Assembly: GCA_030144725.1 (NCBI GenBank)
Contig: JASKMD010000155.1
Coordinates: forward strand, 456,001 to 520,000
Direction: 5' to 3'
DNA from: Haematococcus lacustris
Taxonomy: Eukaryota > Chlorophyta > Chlorophyceae > Chlamydomonadales > Haematococcaceae
Length of the DNA: 64,000 bases
In this document: positions 10,950 through 20,284 of the stretch, piece by piece
Numbering within the stretch: position 1 is the stretch's first letter
How the letters are laid out: each line of letters begins with the position of its first letter
Made by a program: the position numbers and the translations under genes
The notes under the pieces: generated by a model
What the model was told of the DNA's origin: nothing
Database searches by the model: none
Seen by the model: the letters and a program-made list of their open reading frames with translations, nothing else

Positions 10950-12646
10950 TCAGGCGACCCCAACTAACAAAAAATGACAGAAAATGACAGGAAACTGACC
11001 CCTGGTAATCAAAACGACGCCGCGTCTCAGCCACGTGGTTTCTATTTATGTTTCGCACATCCCTGGATAGATGACTCTTTCAGCTATGCGGTGCAGCTTG
11101 TAACATTAAATATTGTGCACTGTGCTGGGTGCTATGGCGGCTCAAATCTTCAAATTCAAATCCGTGCACTTTTTGCTCATGCGGGCCTCGCCGCGAGAGA
11201 CCGCCGCGACCGACGTAGCCCAGGAGCACCTGCACATAGTGAGGGACAGTCGCCGCTGTCAAAACGGCTCAAATGGCATGTCAAACCGATGTAACAGCGC
11301 CCCTCCACCCATAATCAGAAATATGCAAGGTTGCTGCATTGCTTGACCCCTTCGTGAGCAGTACTGTTGGCCTGGCCACTCTGCAATGCCTCACAAGGTG
11401 TGTATGCCATTGCTATGTTACCTTCCTCGACATGTTGGGTCCGATCCCTGCCGCCCGCCCCCCGATTGCGTGTCGAGCTCGTGTTCAGCTCCGCTGTGGC
11501 CCCCTGCTGCTCAGATGGAGGGGTGGGCAGCCCAGGAGCGGCACCAGCAGCAGCTGCCAGCTGCTGCCAGGGGGGGGCAGCAGGAGGGGTGGGCAGCCCA
11601 GGAGCGGCACCAGCAGCAGGAGGGGGTGGGAGGGGCGGGGCTGGGGCTCGGAGGGGGCGGCGGGGCGGGGCTGGGGCTGGGAGGGGCTGGGAGGGGGTGG
11701 GAGGGGTGGTGCTGGGGGTGGGAGGGGGTGGGAGGGGGTGGGAGGGCGGGACTGGGGGTGGGAGGGGGTGGGAGGGGGTGGGAGGGGGTGGGAGGGGGTG
11801 GGAGGGGTGGAGCTGAAGGTGGGAGGGGGTGGGAGGGCGGGGCTGGGGCTGGGAGGGGGTGGGAGGGGCTGGGAGGGGGTGGGAGGGGTGGGGCTAGGGG
11901 TGGGAGGGGGTGGGAGGGCTGGGCTGGGGCTGGGAGGGGCTGGGAGGGGCTGGGAGGGGGTGGGAGGGGTGGGGCTAGGGGTGGGAGGGGGTGGGAGGGC
12001 TGGGCTGGGGCTGGGAGGGGCTGGGAGGGGGTGGGGCGGGCTGCAAGGGTTCCGGGTGGGCTAGACAGCACTGCAAGGCAAAGTTAGGTCACGCCAACTT
12101 ATGTTTCCACAAGCCTGGTTAATGGAATGCTTTGCTTTCTTCTCCAACAGCTGCTTCGTTGGGTTAGGAACAAAGTTGACACGGCAAATTCTGGAAAGTC
12201 ACAGTGGTCGGTTCGCAATACGCCGGTTTGTGCAAGGGGGTCCCTTTTTCTGTATAGCCGGCTAGGGAGAAACGAACATTTTCGCACCTCGCTGCAATGT
12301 CGCGTGTCAACTTGCCCAACGACGGTCCTCCGACAACGCCTGCACCAATGAAAGGTTCGCGGAGTGAGCCTGGCGGGCTAAACATTGATTGTACTTCTGG
12401 CTCGATAGCAAGCGCAGCTCTATCCCTGATGCCGCTACATACCACTAGAACAATCGGTTGTGAGCAGCTGAGTTGTGTCCGCGATCGCTTGCGCCGGCAT
12501 GGCCTCACTTGCAAGGATTAACGCGCCGCTTGCCAGTAGACGCGTAGTAATTCGCCGGTGCCAATGTGACAAACGCTATCGAAAACGGTACAGTATTGAG
12601 AGAGTACTTGAATGAAGATTACCAACCCCATGTTGGGGACTCCTGA
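10950..12646 (-). mobile_element. TIR DNA transposon, 1.7-kb copy with 7-bp TSD
   Basis: The left end begins TCAGGCGACCCCAAC and the right end is the inverse of TCAGGAGTCCCCAACAT. The 7-mer GTGGCAA flanks both sides (10943-10949 and 12647-12653). Subterminal sequence on both sides matches, inverted, the copy at 52120-54479. The coding part is mostly missing: only a short stretch of its proline/alanine repeat region (about 11440-11620) remains before a G-rich minisatellite. It is therefore non-autonomous. Confidence 0.8.
11600..12056. repeat. (GGGAGGGGGT/GGGAGGGGCT)n minisatellite
   Basis: G-rich decamer-type units (GGGAGGGGGTG, GGGAGGGGCTG) form higher-order repeats of about 80-90 nt inside the TIR transposon. 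They replace its coding region. Open frames here are low-complexity artefacts. Confidence 0.93.
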
Positions 12647-12653
12647 GTGGCAA

Positions 12654-13220
12654 GCTCATTTTGTGTGGCGAGCTCATGTTTATCTCCGACACTGTGGCTT
12701 TGGCCCCCTGATGCTCCTCCGTTGCAGCAACAACCGGAGGGTGAGCAGCCAGGGGCTGCTCCAGCACCAGCTGCCTGCTGCCGCCAGGGGGTTGCGATAG
12801 TGACCGTGCACTTCAAGGGTGGGGGTTGGTACCCACACGCATCACACACACTGCCATGTGGTACTTTGCTCATCGGTGTGCTGCCTGCTTTTCTGCTCCC
12901 GCTGGTGTTGTTCAATGGCTGGTATGGTGCCGAGCCGGCTTGGCTGCTTGCATCGCCTCCTTGCAGCCGCGGTGCCATCACTACCCGGGACACTCAAGCC
13001 TTCCTCACCCGCTATGCCATGCCCTTCATACTGCCAGGTCACACTGCTGCCCAATCCTCTCCATGCGCCACCCACCCCTCACCAGCACCCTCACCTCCGG
13101 TCCCAGCTCCGTGAGTCGGTTTTTGCTAGGCTAGACCACCCCCTGCGCGGTTCTTTCTCCAAGACCAACAGGCACTTGCGGTTACAGCATGTTTGCCAGC
13201 GTCCATCGCCTGGGGGCCTG
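12654..13220 (-). mobile_element. Fragment of the 7-bp-TSD transposon plus unassigned sequence
   Basis: 12690-12800 resembles, in reverse orientation, the Gln/Ala/Pro repeat-coding region of the full element at 52120-54479. The rest to 13220 shows no convincing gene. The chromovirus inserted at its right end, with target GCCTG. Confidence 0.45.
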
Positions 13221-13450
13221 TGTCACGGCGCAGCCGCTGCCTTAAATCTTACAGTGTGAGCGGCATGTCCACTTAGAAATGTCCACCGCAGTCTCTACTA
13301 TCCACACTCTCGCACAGCAACTGAGCCCAGGTTTAGAACGGGACCCTCGGGAGTCGAACCCGAATGGTGAGCTGGTAGCAGCCCACCATTGACCTCCTCA
13401 GTCACTCTGCTAAAGTGTGGTTTACGGATACGCATAAGCGCACCGTCACA
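13221..13450 (-). repeat. 3' LTR of the chromovirus
   Basis: It begins TGTCACGGCG and ends GCACCGTCACA on the plus strand, giving TG...CA termini. It contains a ten-pair hairpin (TGGTGAGCTG pairing with CAGCCCACCA) and, on the minus strand, the T-arm-like TCGGGTTCGACTCCCGA. Confidence 0.95.
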
Positions 13451-13464
13451 TTCCTCCCCCTCTT
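13451..13464 (-). promoter_or_regulatory. Polypurine tract of the chromovirus
   Basis: The minus strand reads AAGAGGGGGAGGAA immediately against the 3' LTR, the expected position and composition for priming plus-strand DNA synthesis. Confidence 0.85.
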
Positions 13465-13661
13465 AAGAGATCCGTTCCGCCAAGGTACCTGGGATAGCCC
13501 AGAGCACCAAGACTCGCAGTCTATAGAGACCACTGACATACAGGCTGACCCATAAGGGTACCAGCCACCCACAGAAACACATGCATCACCATAAGGTGCC
13601 GCATGGGGGCCATGGTCATAGGACCAGGCCAGGTGACATAGGTCACTGAGGCATTTACACA

Positions 13662-16600
13662 TCAAGGCAGGTTATGCACAGCCTTGTACCTAGACAAGAT
13701 CTGGGGAGCACCAGCCAGCATAGCCTCTGGCTCCCAGGTGTTGTAGGTATCATCGTAGCCTGTCCACTTGACCAGGTACTCCATGCGCTTCTTGAAGCGT
13801 ACCTGCCTGTGGCTCAACAAGCTATGCACTTCATAGTGAGGCGCATCTTCCAGCCACTCCATCACAGGAGGGGGGTGAAACCCCTGGCTGCCAGTGTACT
13901 TCTTAAGGAGTGACACATGGAACACAGGATGTAACCTGCTCATGGTGGGAGGTAACTCCAACCGATAGGCAGCCTCACCTAGCTTGCCTGTGACCTTGAA
14001 GGGTCCTACATACCTAGGCCAGAACTTACGTGCTCTGCCAGGTGCATTGCGCAGGTTCTTGGTGCTCAGCAGGACGCTGTCACCTACGCTGAACGTGACA
14101 TCACGCCTACGCTTATTCGCATACCTTTGTTGGCGGTCCTGAGCCACCCTCATGCACTCCTGAGCATGCTTTACCTCATGCTCCCACTTCTTGGCGAAGC
14201 TCTCAGCGGAGGGAGATAGGCACGGCCTGGGCAGCTTATGCAGCACAGGTGTAATGGGTGACTGTCCATAGTTCACCAGGAATGGTGTGGACTGAATAGA
14301 CTCTTGCCATGAATTATTAATAGCAAACTCGGCAAAGGCTAAATGCCTAGGCCAATCTTCTTGGGTAGGTAGGATATAATGTCTAAGCATTTCTTCCACA
14401 ATTTGGTTTGTACGCTCAGTCTGACCATCTGACTGGGGATGATACGCGGTGCTGAAAGCGGGGTCTACACCTATCAGCTTTCTGACCTCAATCCAGAACT
14501 GGTTGTTGAAGGTAGCACCACGATCAGAGATGGTTACTTTAGAAAGGCCATGGTATTTAAATACATGGTCAATGTACAATTCAGCAAATTCTTTAGCATC
14601 CATGGCCTCAATGCATGGGATTAGGTGAACCATCTTTGATAGACGATCCACTACCACACAGATAGAATCATAGCCATGCACACCGACTGGAAGCTTAACC
14701 ACCAAATCCATGGTGACAGATTCCCAGCGGTACCCAGGTATAGACAAGGGATTTAGCAGCCCACCAGGTACCTGGCGTGACGCTTTGTTTCGTTGGCATG
14801 CATCACAGTTAGTCACATAGTGTCTAACGTCAGCACGCATGGTTTTCCACCAGAACACCCTACGCACACGTTCAAGGGTTTTGGTGATGCCCACATGGCC
14901 AGCATACTTAGCATCATGCATTTCGTGCAAGATATGCTCTCGTAGCTGGATATCATTAGGAACTATAATAGTACCTTTATCAAGGTGTCGCCACAGTCCC
15001 TCCTGGGTCATTTCCCACTCCTCATTAGGCTCAGCAAAGGCAGGATCAGTGCTATAGGCACTAATTAGCCAATCTGTGACCTGAGAAGGGTGACCAGGAC
15101 ACTCAGGGACCTGTGCCTCACAGTCATTAGAGACCGGGTCAGCCCACCTTAACCGCTTAGGCTCTGATGGCTTTAGAGCATCATCAGAGTCAGCATCATG
15201 GTCAGGGTCTGATCCAGCGGTAGGCTGCTGTTCGCTGCCTCCGCTGCCGCTGCTCAACGGTGTACCCGCACCGACGTCCTCCCCCTCCTGTAATCTCCGC
15301 TTCTGCTGCCTGGTCGTCACCAGGATTTTGTCAGTATCAGTCTTAGCCGTCGCTGAAGTTACTGGAATACGTGACAGTGGATCGGCAGGATTAGTGTTGC
15401 CAGGTAGGTATTTAATGGTGTAATTAAATCGGGATAAGAACTCCAACCAGCGGCTCTGCCTACGGGACAGTGTAGACTGCGTAGGTAGGGCCTCTAGAGG
15501 GCGGTGATCAGTAAACAGGGTGAATGGTACACCTTCAAGGTAGCACCGCCACTGTGTACACGCAGCAATAATGGCCAAAGTTTCCTGTTCCCCAGTGGTA
15601 TAATTCATTTCAGCTTTTGACAGCTTACGTGAGTAATATGCCAGGGGGTAACCAGCCTGCGTCAATACTGCGCCAACACCCAAGAGTGAGGCGTCACAGT
15701 AGACTTCAAAGGGCTTGGTTATATCAGGCAACCGGAGCATAGGCACCTTAATAATAGCCTGCTTTAGAGCGTTGAAAGCATCTAACTGGGGTTTAGGCCA
15801 TTGTGCCCAGTTAAAAGATTTGCCTTCAGGGCCAGTTAAATTAGTAAGTGGAACAGCAATGGAACTGAAATTACGCACAAATTTACGTACATAATTAGCC
15901 ATGCCAAGGAATGACTGCAGAGCTGTCAGGTTCGTAGGAACAGGCCAGTCTTTGATAGCAGTCACCTTGCTGGGGTCTACAGCTACACCATCTTTAGAGA
16001 TGATGTGCCCCAGGAAAGGTAGAGACTCTTTCATGAATTCACATTTAGATAATTTAGCAAAATATTTATGTTGTCTCAGCAAACTGAATATTTCACGAAG
16101 GTGTGACAGGTGCTCCTGGATAGACTTGGACATGATTAAAATGTCATCAAGATATACCAGAGCACACCGGTCAATCACCGTGGCAAACGCCTGGTTCATT
16201 GCCCGTTGAAATGTAGCGGGAGCATTGGTTAAACCAAAGCATAACACTTTATACTGATAGTGTCCCATGGGCGTCCTAAACGCAGTTTTAGGAATATCCT
16301 CATCAGGTATTCTGATTTGATGATAGCCAGCCTGGAGATCCAGGGAGGAAAATACAGTCATACCCGACAATTTATCAAATAAATCATCAATTCTTGGGAG
16401 AGGGTACTGGTCACGTATAGTGAGCTTGTTAAGCTGGCGGTAGTCTACGCACATGCGTAGCTCACCGGACTTTTTCTTTACAAAAAGAACTGGTGCTGCA
16501 AATGGGGAGGAGCTAGGCTCTATCAGCCCTTTGGACAACATGTCAGTAACCTGTTTTTTAACTTCTTCCTGTTCTGGCTGGCTCATCCTATAACTGGGCC

Positions 16601-17609
16601 TGGCAGGAGGTTTAGCACCATCCTGCAGGGGTATAGAGTGCCCTACATCACGTGCAGGAGGCAACCCAGTGATAGGCTCAAACACATCAGAGAACTCCAT
16701 AAGGAGGCTCTTTAACTGTGCAGCCTGCTCAGGGGGAACACCAGGTGGGTCTTGCAGGTTCTCATAAGAGACCAGTGCCACCACACCTGTGCCTCCATCT
16801 TTGAGCCACTTAGCAGCCGTTTTGGCAGACAGAGGGGTATAAACCACCTCAGGGCCGGACACTAGGAAACCAGGAGGAATAGCATAGGCTTCTTTTACAG
16901 GTTTTACAGTTTGTAGAGACTCAACTGTACAGTTAACTGACCCCTTCTTGCTTACCGCTGAAGGTAGTAAGGTAGGCTGGCCCTTAGGGGTCCGCAGGGT
17001 GAGAGACTTGTCGACATAGTCAAGCAAGGCCCCCTGCACAGTCAGCCAGTCAGCACCAAGCAGAATGTCATACTCATGTACCAGCTCTGGCATCACAGTC
17101 AAGGTGCAGAAGCAGCTAAACTGTTGGATGGACAAGTGCACTTTGACATATTGTGTACAGTACACTGATTGATTGTTAGCTACCTCATAACGAAGTGCCA
17201 CAGGGTAATCATGCAGTCTCAACTTGTGTGTAGACACAAATGCTTCACTGATGAAGGAGTCATCAGCGCCACCATCAGCAAGGCAGAAGCATGCATGCTG
17301 ACGGTCAAGGGTGCCAGCAAATCTGAATCTCACCTTGCCATCACGTCCCACCATACCCAGCACATGTGCCTGTTGATGCTGAGCCACAAGGGGAACAGCA
17401 GTCTTACATGGCACATCATTCAAAGCAGGACTACACAGTCTCGCTGACAGGGCAGGCAGGGGCTCTACAGGGCAGGCAGGCAAAGAAGCTGTTGTTGAGT
17501 TAGCCTTGGGCACACTCATATCATCATCAGCTCCTACAACAGCAGCATCATGCAACAGTTGTTCAGATTGTACCACAGCACAGTCCTGGCTGGCTGGCTG
17601 GGCAACACC
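13662..17609 (-). CDS. pol: Pol polyprotein (PR-RT-RNase H-IN-chromodomain)
   Basis: This frame directly follows the gag UAG in the same reading frame, with no ATG near its start, so it is probably expressed as a Gag-Pol fusion. Visible in order: a retropepsin-like ADGGADDSF active-site region; reverse transcriptase with VYLDDIL; RNase H with YCDASLLGVGAVL and TDHRPLEAL; an integrase HHCC finger (HDAKYAGH ... CDACQ); the integrase core with MDLVVKLP, SDRGATFNNQFW and YHPQSDGQTERTN; and a C-terminal chromodomain containing YLVKWTGYDDTYNTWEPE. The chromodomain places it in the chromoviruses, whose integrases tether to chromatin. No internal stop or frameshift was seen. The protease shows D-G-G where D-S/T-G is usual. 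Confidence 0.96.
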   Translation of the reverse strand, partial: GVAQPASQDCAVVQSEQLLHDAAVVGADDDMSVPKANSTTASLPACPVEPLPALSARLCSPALNDVPCKTAVPLVAQHQQAHVLGMVGRDGKVRFRFAGTLDRQHACFCLADGGADDSFISEAFVSTHKLRLHDYPVALRYEVANNQSVYCTQYVKVHLSIQQFSCFCTLTVMPELVHEYDILLGADWLTVQGALLDYVDKSLTLRTPKGQPTLLPSAVSKKGSVNCTVESLQTVKPVKEAYAIPPGFLVSGPEVVYTPLSAKTAAKWLKDGGTGVVALVSYENLQDPPGVPPEQAAQLKSLLMEFSDVFEPITGLPPARDVGHSIPLQDGAKPPARPSYRMSQPEQEEVKKQVTDMLSKGLIEPSSSPFAAPVLFVKKKSGELRMCVDYRQLNKLTIRDQYPLPRIDDLFDKLSGMTVFSSLDLQAGYHQIRIPDEDIPKTAFRTPMGHYQYKVLCFGLTNAPATFQRAMNQAFATVIDRCALVYLDDILIMSKSIQEHLSHLREIFSLLRQHKYFAKLSKCEFMKESLPFLGHIISKDGVAVDPSKVTAIKDWPVPTNLTALQSFLGMANYVRKFVRNFSSIAVPLTNLTGPEGKSFNWAQWPKPQLDAFNALKQAIIKVPMLRLPDITKPFEVYCDASLLGVGAVLTQAGYPLAYYSRKLSKAEMNYTTGEQETLAIIAACTQWRCYLEGVPFTLFTDHRPLEALPTQSTLSRRQSRWLEFLSRFNYTIKYLPGNTNPADPLSRIPVTSATAKTDTDKILVTTRQQKRRLQEGEDVGAGTPLSSGSGGSEQQPTAGSDPDHDADSDDALKPSEPKRLRWADPVSNDCEAQVPECPGHPSQVTDWLISAYSTDPAFAEPNEEWEMTQEGLWRHLDKGTIIVPNDIQLREHILHEMHDAKYAGHVGITKTLERVRRVFWWKTMRADVRHYVTNCDACQRNKASRQVPGGLLNPLSIPGYRWESVTMDLVVKLPVGVHGYDSICVVVDRLSKMVHLIPCIEAMDAKEFAELYIDHVFKYHGLSKVTISDRGATFNNQFWIEVRKLIGVDPAFSTAYHPQSDGQTERTNQIVEEMLRHYILPTQEDWPRHLAFAEFAINNSWQESIQSTPFLVNYGQSPITPVLHKLPRPCLSPSAESFAKKWEHEVKHAQECMRVAQDRQQRYANKRRRDVTFSVGDSVLLSTKNLRNAPGRARKFWPRYVGPFKVTGKLGEAAYRLELPPTMSRLHPVFHVSLLKKYTGSQGFHPPPVMEWLEDAPHYEVHSLLSHRQVRFKKRMEYLVKWTGYDDTYNTWEPEAMLAGAPQILSRYKAVHNLP

Positions 17610-19136
17610 CTAACGGTTGGTGGCAATACGGGCGCTGCGGACACCACGGCGCATGCCCTGATCCCTAGGCCTAGAAGCCTTAGGTGGGGGCTGGGGCTCT
17701 GGCTCCTGGTCTGACTCAGAAGCACCAGACTCTGAAGGGGGCTTGGACTTGGCTTGGCCAGGCTTCTTGGCACCCTCAGGTGGGTGAGGATACCCAGACC
17801 TGCGCCGGGCCTCAATGGCCGTGAAGTGGCGGAAGGGGCAGGGGTGGTTGGTCAGGTGGCCGGGATGGTTGCACTTGAAGCAGTATTGCCCAGGCAACAG
17901 GGGTTTCTTGGACCACAGCTCATCGTGTCTGGGCCTCTTGCCAGCACCGCCAGAAACAGGGGGCTTAGAGCCACGCCTGCCGGGGTGGGCCTCACCTCCC
18001 AGGGCACTTGACGCCTGCACAGCATGAACACCAGAAGTACCAGCACCTTTAGTAGGTGTGGTGGTGGACAGCATGACCACATTACGCTGAGCCTGCTTAG
18101 CAGCCTCCATAGCCTGAGACAGTGTGGGGTTCTTAAATTGAGCCAGGTCCTTAAGCACAGCAGGCTGTAAAGCTGAGCTGAGGCCCCTAGTGAACACCAT
18201 GGCCAGCAGAGGCTGACACATGCTGTCGTTCCCTGCAAACAGCAGGTTATTCCTGAACTCAGTAATGTATTGCCCCAGGAGCATTCCTGCGGTCATCTTG
18301 ATGGCACCATCAAGCAGCTTAGTTCGGGCGACGTTACAGTCATCCCGCAGGTCATCTCCTGTATACTCGCAGAATGCAGTACGCAGGTAAGGCCAGTCGG
18401 GGACATCAGCATACAAGGCAGCATAAGACTCCTTGATAGATGGATACCAGGTGTTGCGAGCAGCGCCAGTCAGGAAAGCAGGCAGTGTCGATGCAACATC
18501 AAGGCGACAGCGTTCACAGTGACGCTCAAGGTCATCGCAGAACGCTAAGGCTCTGCGATGGGTGCTACTGCACGCATCAGTCCACTTGTCAGGACCAGGT
18601 ATAGACCTTGAGCCCAAAGACAAGGGAAGAGGCAAGGCAAGAGGCGAGGGACCCGTAGGGGCGGCTCGTCCTGGGCCTGCAGCACCTGCACCAGGCTGTC
18701 TAGTCGACGCAGGAGCAGCTGCCCTGCCTGCTAGATCTGGCCTGCGAGGTGGAAGAGTAGGCGACTTCACCTGAGACGTAATTGTCGAAAGGGCTTGACG
18801 CAGGGCTTCATTTTCAGCCTGAATCTGCAGCTGTTGAGCCTCCAGCTCGAGGATGTAGTCTTCGTCCCCTCCGATGTAGCGAGGACGTTGCTCGTCCATC
18901 TCGCCTTCTTCCATATTGCCACCAGGGGTATCCTCTGGGTTATCGTCATTAGGATGGTCATCAGGGGCTTTAGAGCCACCTGAGAAAGTCTCAACCACGG
19001 CGTTGAACTTCGCACGCAGCTGCGGATTAGTCCGAGCAGCCTCCAGGAGCTTATCTAGCATGTCGGGCTCTGAAGGAGTATTAGCAGGTGGTTCGGCTCC
19101 GGCGGATGGCCCGCCATTGCCTGGATTGTCTGTCAT
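17610..19136 (-). CDS. gag: Gag with CCHC zinc knuckle
   Basis: Structural protein of the chromovirus. It has an acidic N-terminus, a predicted coiled stretch (LELEAQQLQIQAENEAL), a central capsid-like domain, and a C-terminal zinc knuckle YCFKCNHPGHLTNHPC. The spacing is C-x2-C-x4-H-x5-C, one residue longer than the usual CCHC. The open frame begins at 19166, but that ATG lies inside the primer-binding site, so I chose the next ATG at 19136. It ends at a single UAG (17612-17610), after which the same frame continues into pol. Confidence 0.9.
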   Translation of the reverse strand: MTDNPGNGGPSAGAEPPANTPSEPDMLDKLLEAARTNPQLRAKFNAVVETFSGGSKAPDDHPNDDNPEDTPGGNMEEGEMDEQRPRYIGGDEDYILELEAQQLQIQAENEALRQALSTITSQVKSPTLPPRRPDLAGRAAAPASTRQPGAGAAGPGRAAPTGPSPLALPLPLSLGSRSIPGPDKWTDACSSTHRRALAFCDDLERHCERCRLDVASTLPAFLTGAARNTWYPSIKESYAALYADVPDWPYLRTAFCEYTGDDLRDDCNVARTKLLDGAIKMTAGMLLGQYITEFRNNLLFAGNDSMCQPLLAMVFTRGLSSALQPAVLKDLAQFKNPTLSQAMEAAKQAQRNVVMLSTTTPTKGAGTSGVHAVQASSALGGEAHPGRRGSKPPVSGGAGKRPRHDELWSKKPLLPGQYCFKCNHPGHLTNHPCPFRHFTAIEARRRSGYPHPPEGAKKPGQAKSKPPSESGASESDQEPEPQPPPKASRPRDQGMRRGVRSARIATNR

Positions 19137-19153
19137 GTTGCTGTACCGACGTC

Positions 19154-19165
19154 GGTCGGAAACCA
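19154..19165 (-). promoter_or_regulatory. Primer-binding site of the chromovirus
   Basis: Two bases after the 5' LTR the minus strand reads TGGTTTCCGACC, complementary to a tRNA 3' end of GGTCGGAAACCA. The tRNA identity was not assigned. Confidence 0.8.
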
Positions 19166-19167
19166 TT

Positions 19168-19397
19168 TGTCACGGCGCAGCCGCTGCCTTAAATCTTACA
19201 GTGTGAGCGGCATGTCCACTTAGAAATGTCCACCGCAGTCTCTACTATCCACACTCTCGCACAGCAACTGAGCCCAGGTTTAGAACGGGACCCTCGGGAG
19301 CCGAACCCGAATGGTGAGCTGGTAGCAGCCCACCATTGACCTCCTCAGTCACTCTGCTAAAGTGTGGTTTACGGGTACGCATAATCGCACCGTCACA
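19168..19397 (-). repeat. 5' LTR of the chromovirus
   Basis: Same 230-bp repeat as the 3' LTR with three substitutions. As the 5' LTR it would hold the element promoter. Confidence 0.95.
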
Positions 19398-20284
19398 GCC
19401 TGCAGGTGGGGTCAGTGAGTGGCAGTCATTTGGACGACCCTGCCCTATAGCTCAGATTGAGGTGCAGTGCTGCCAAAGCCCCTGCAGCTTGGGTTGCCTT
19501 GGATGGAGGGTTGCAGGTGCAGTGAGGTGTTGTTGAAGCCCTCGGCGCTGGTAGTGACACACAGGCAAATTAGTCCACATATTCGTCATCCTAGGGGGGT
19601 AGTTTTTTGATGCGGTTCGCCTCGGATTGTCCTTGCGACTCCAACGCCACTTGGCGCGTGTTGAAATTCTGAGTGTGTGAGCAGTTGGAGTGGAGGTACC
19701 TACAGTACTGTAGATGTCTACAGTACTGAAGATACCTACAGTACTGTAGAGGTCTACAGTACTGTAGGCAATTCTTAAGCTGTTTTTAGAGGTCATATAT
19801 TTAAATCGTTCGTTTGCTTTTCATGGTGACTCTGCTTGTCTTGGCGACTTGTACAAGCACATGGGATTCGGCTGACAGTTGTGGTCATGAGATGTGGTCA
19901 TGAGATGTTTGAATGAATCATGTCGTGTGCTGGCGCGCAAAGTAATAGACAAAGGAGCTTGTAAGAGCCATTCATACTTACACCATGATTGACAGACATT
20001 GCAAGGTCATTCAACTCATGCATGCATGCATGCTCAAGGTCATGCAACTCATTCAACTCATGCATTCGACTCATGCATGCCCCTGTTGCCTACTTGTCCA
20101 TGGATTTGTTGCTGAATGGAACAAAGTACATGTCTCCCCCACCCTCCTTGTGCGGGAAGAAGGGCACCAGCAGGTGTGTGAGCTTAGCCCCATCTACCGC
20201 AAACCAGTCGTGAGGGCTAGCTGCTGAGTAAAGAGTGGATGGGTGTAGACCACTAGAGTACTGTAGGTGTCCATATAGCTAACA
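19398..20284. other. Gene-poor stretch with short repeats
   Basis: No convincing exon was seen. It contains the ACAGTACTGT array (19698-19768) and a CATGCATGC/CAACTCATTC-rich patch at about 20010-20070. A single further GAGTACTGTAG occurs near 20254. Confidence 0.5.
19698..19768. repeat. Tandem palindrome array (CTACAGTACTGTAG)
   Basis: Four copies of the self-complementary CTACAGTACTGTAG (one with a T-to-A change) are spaced about 18-20 nt apart. Each unit is itself a 14-nt palindrome. Confidence 0.9.

Larger units (their letters stand above)
13221..19397 (-). mobile_element. Complete Ty3/gypsy chromovirus LTR retrotransposon
   Basis: The element is 6177 bp with two 230-bp LTRs differing at three sites by eye (about 1.3 percent), so the insertion is recent. 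The 5-mer GCCTG precedes the left LTR (13216-13220) and follows the right LTR (19398-19402) as the target-site duplication. In minus-strand order it has LTR, primer-binding site, gag, a single in-frame UAG, pol (protease, RT, RNase H, integrase, chromodomain), polypurine tract and LTR. All coding motifs look intact. Confidence 0.96.

Noticed and set aside
11339..12087. Gly-rich frames of about 230 residues and a Pro-rich antisense frame
   Set aside because: Produced by the GGGAGGGGGT minisatellite within the TIR transposon.
13320..13410. tRNA-Ser-like sequence in the LTR
   Set aside because: A perfect T-arm is present, but there is no complementary acceptor stem or convincing D and anticodon arms, so it is not called a tRNA gene.
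17169..17447. Open frames on the plus strand across the retrotransposon
   Set aside because: They are antisense shadows of the intact pol and gag frames.
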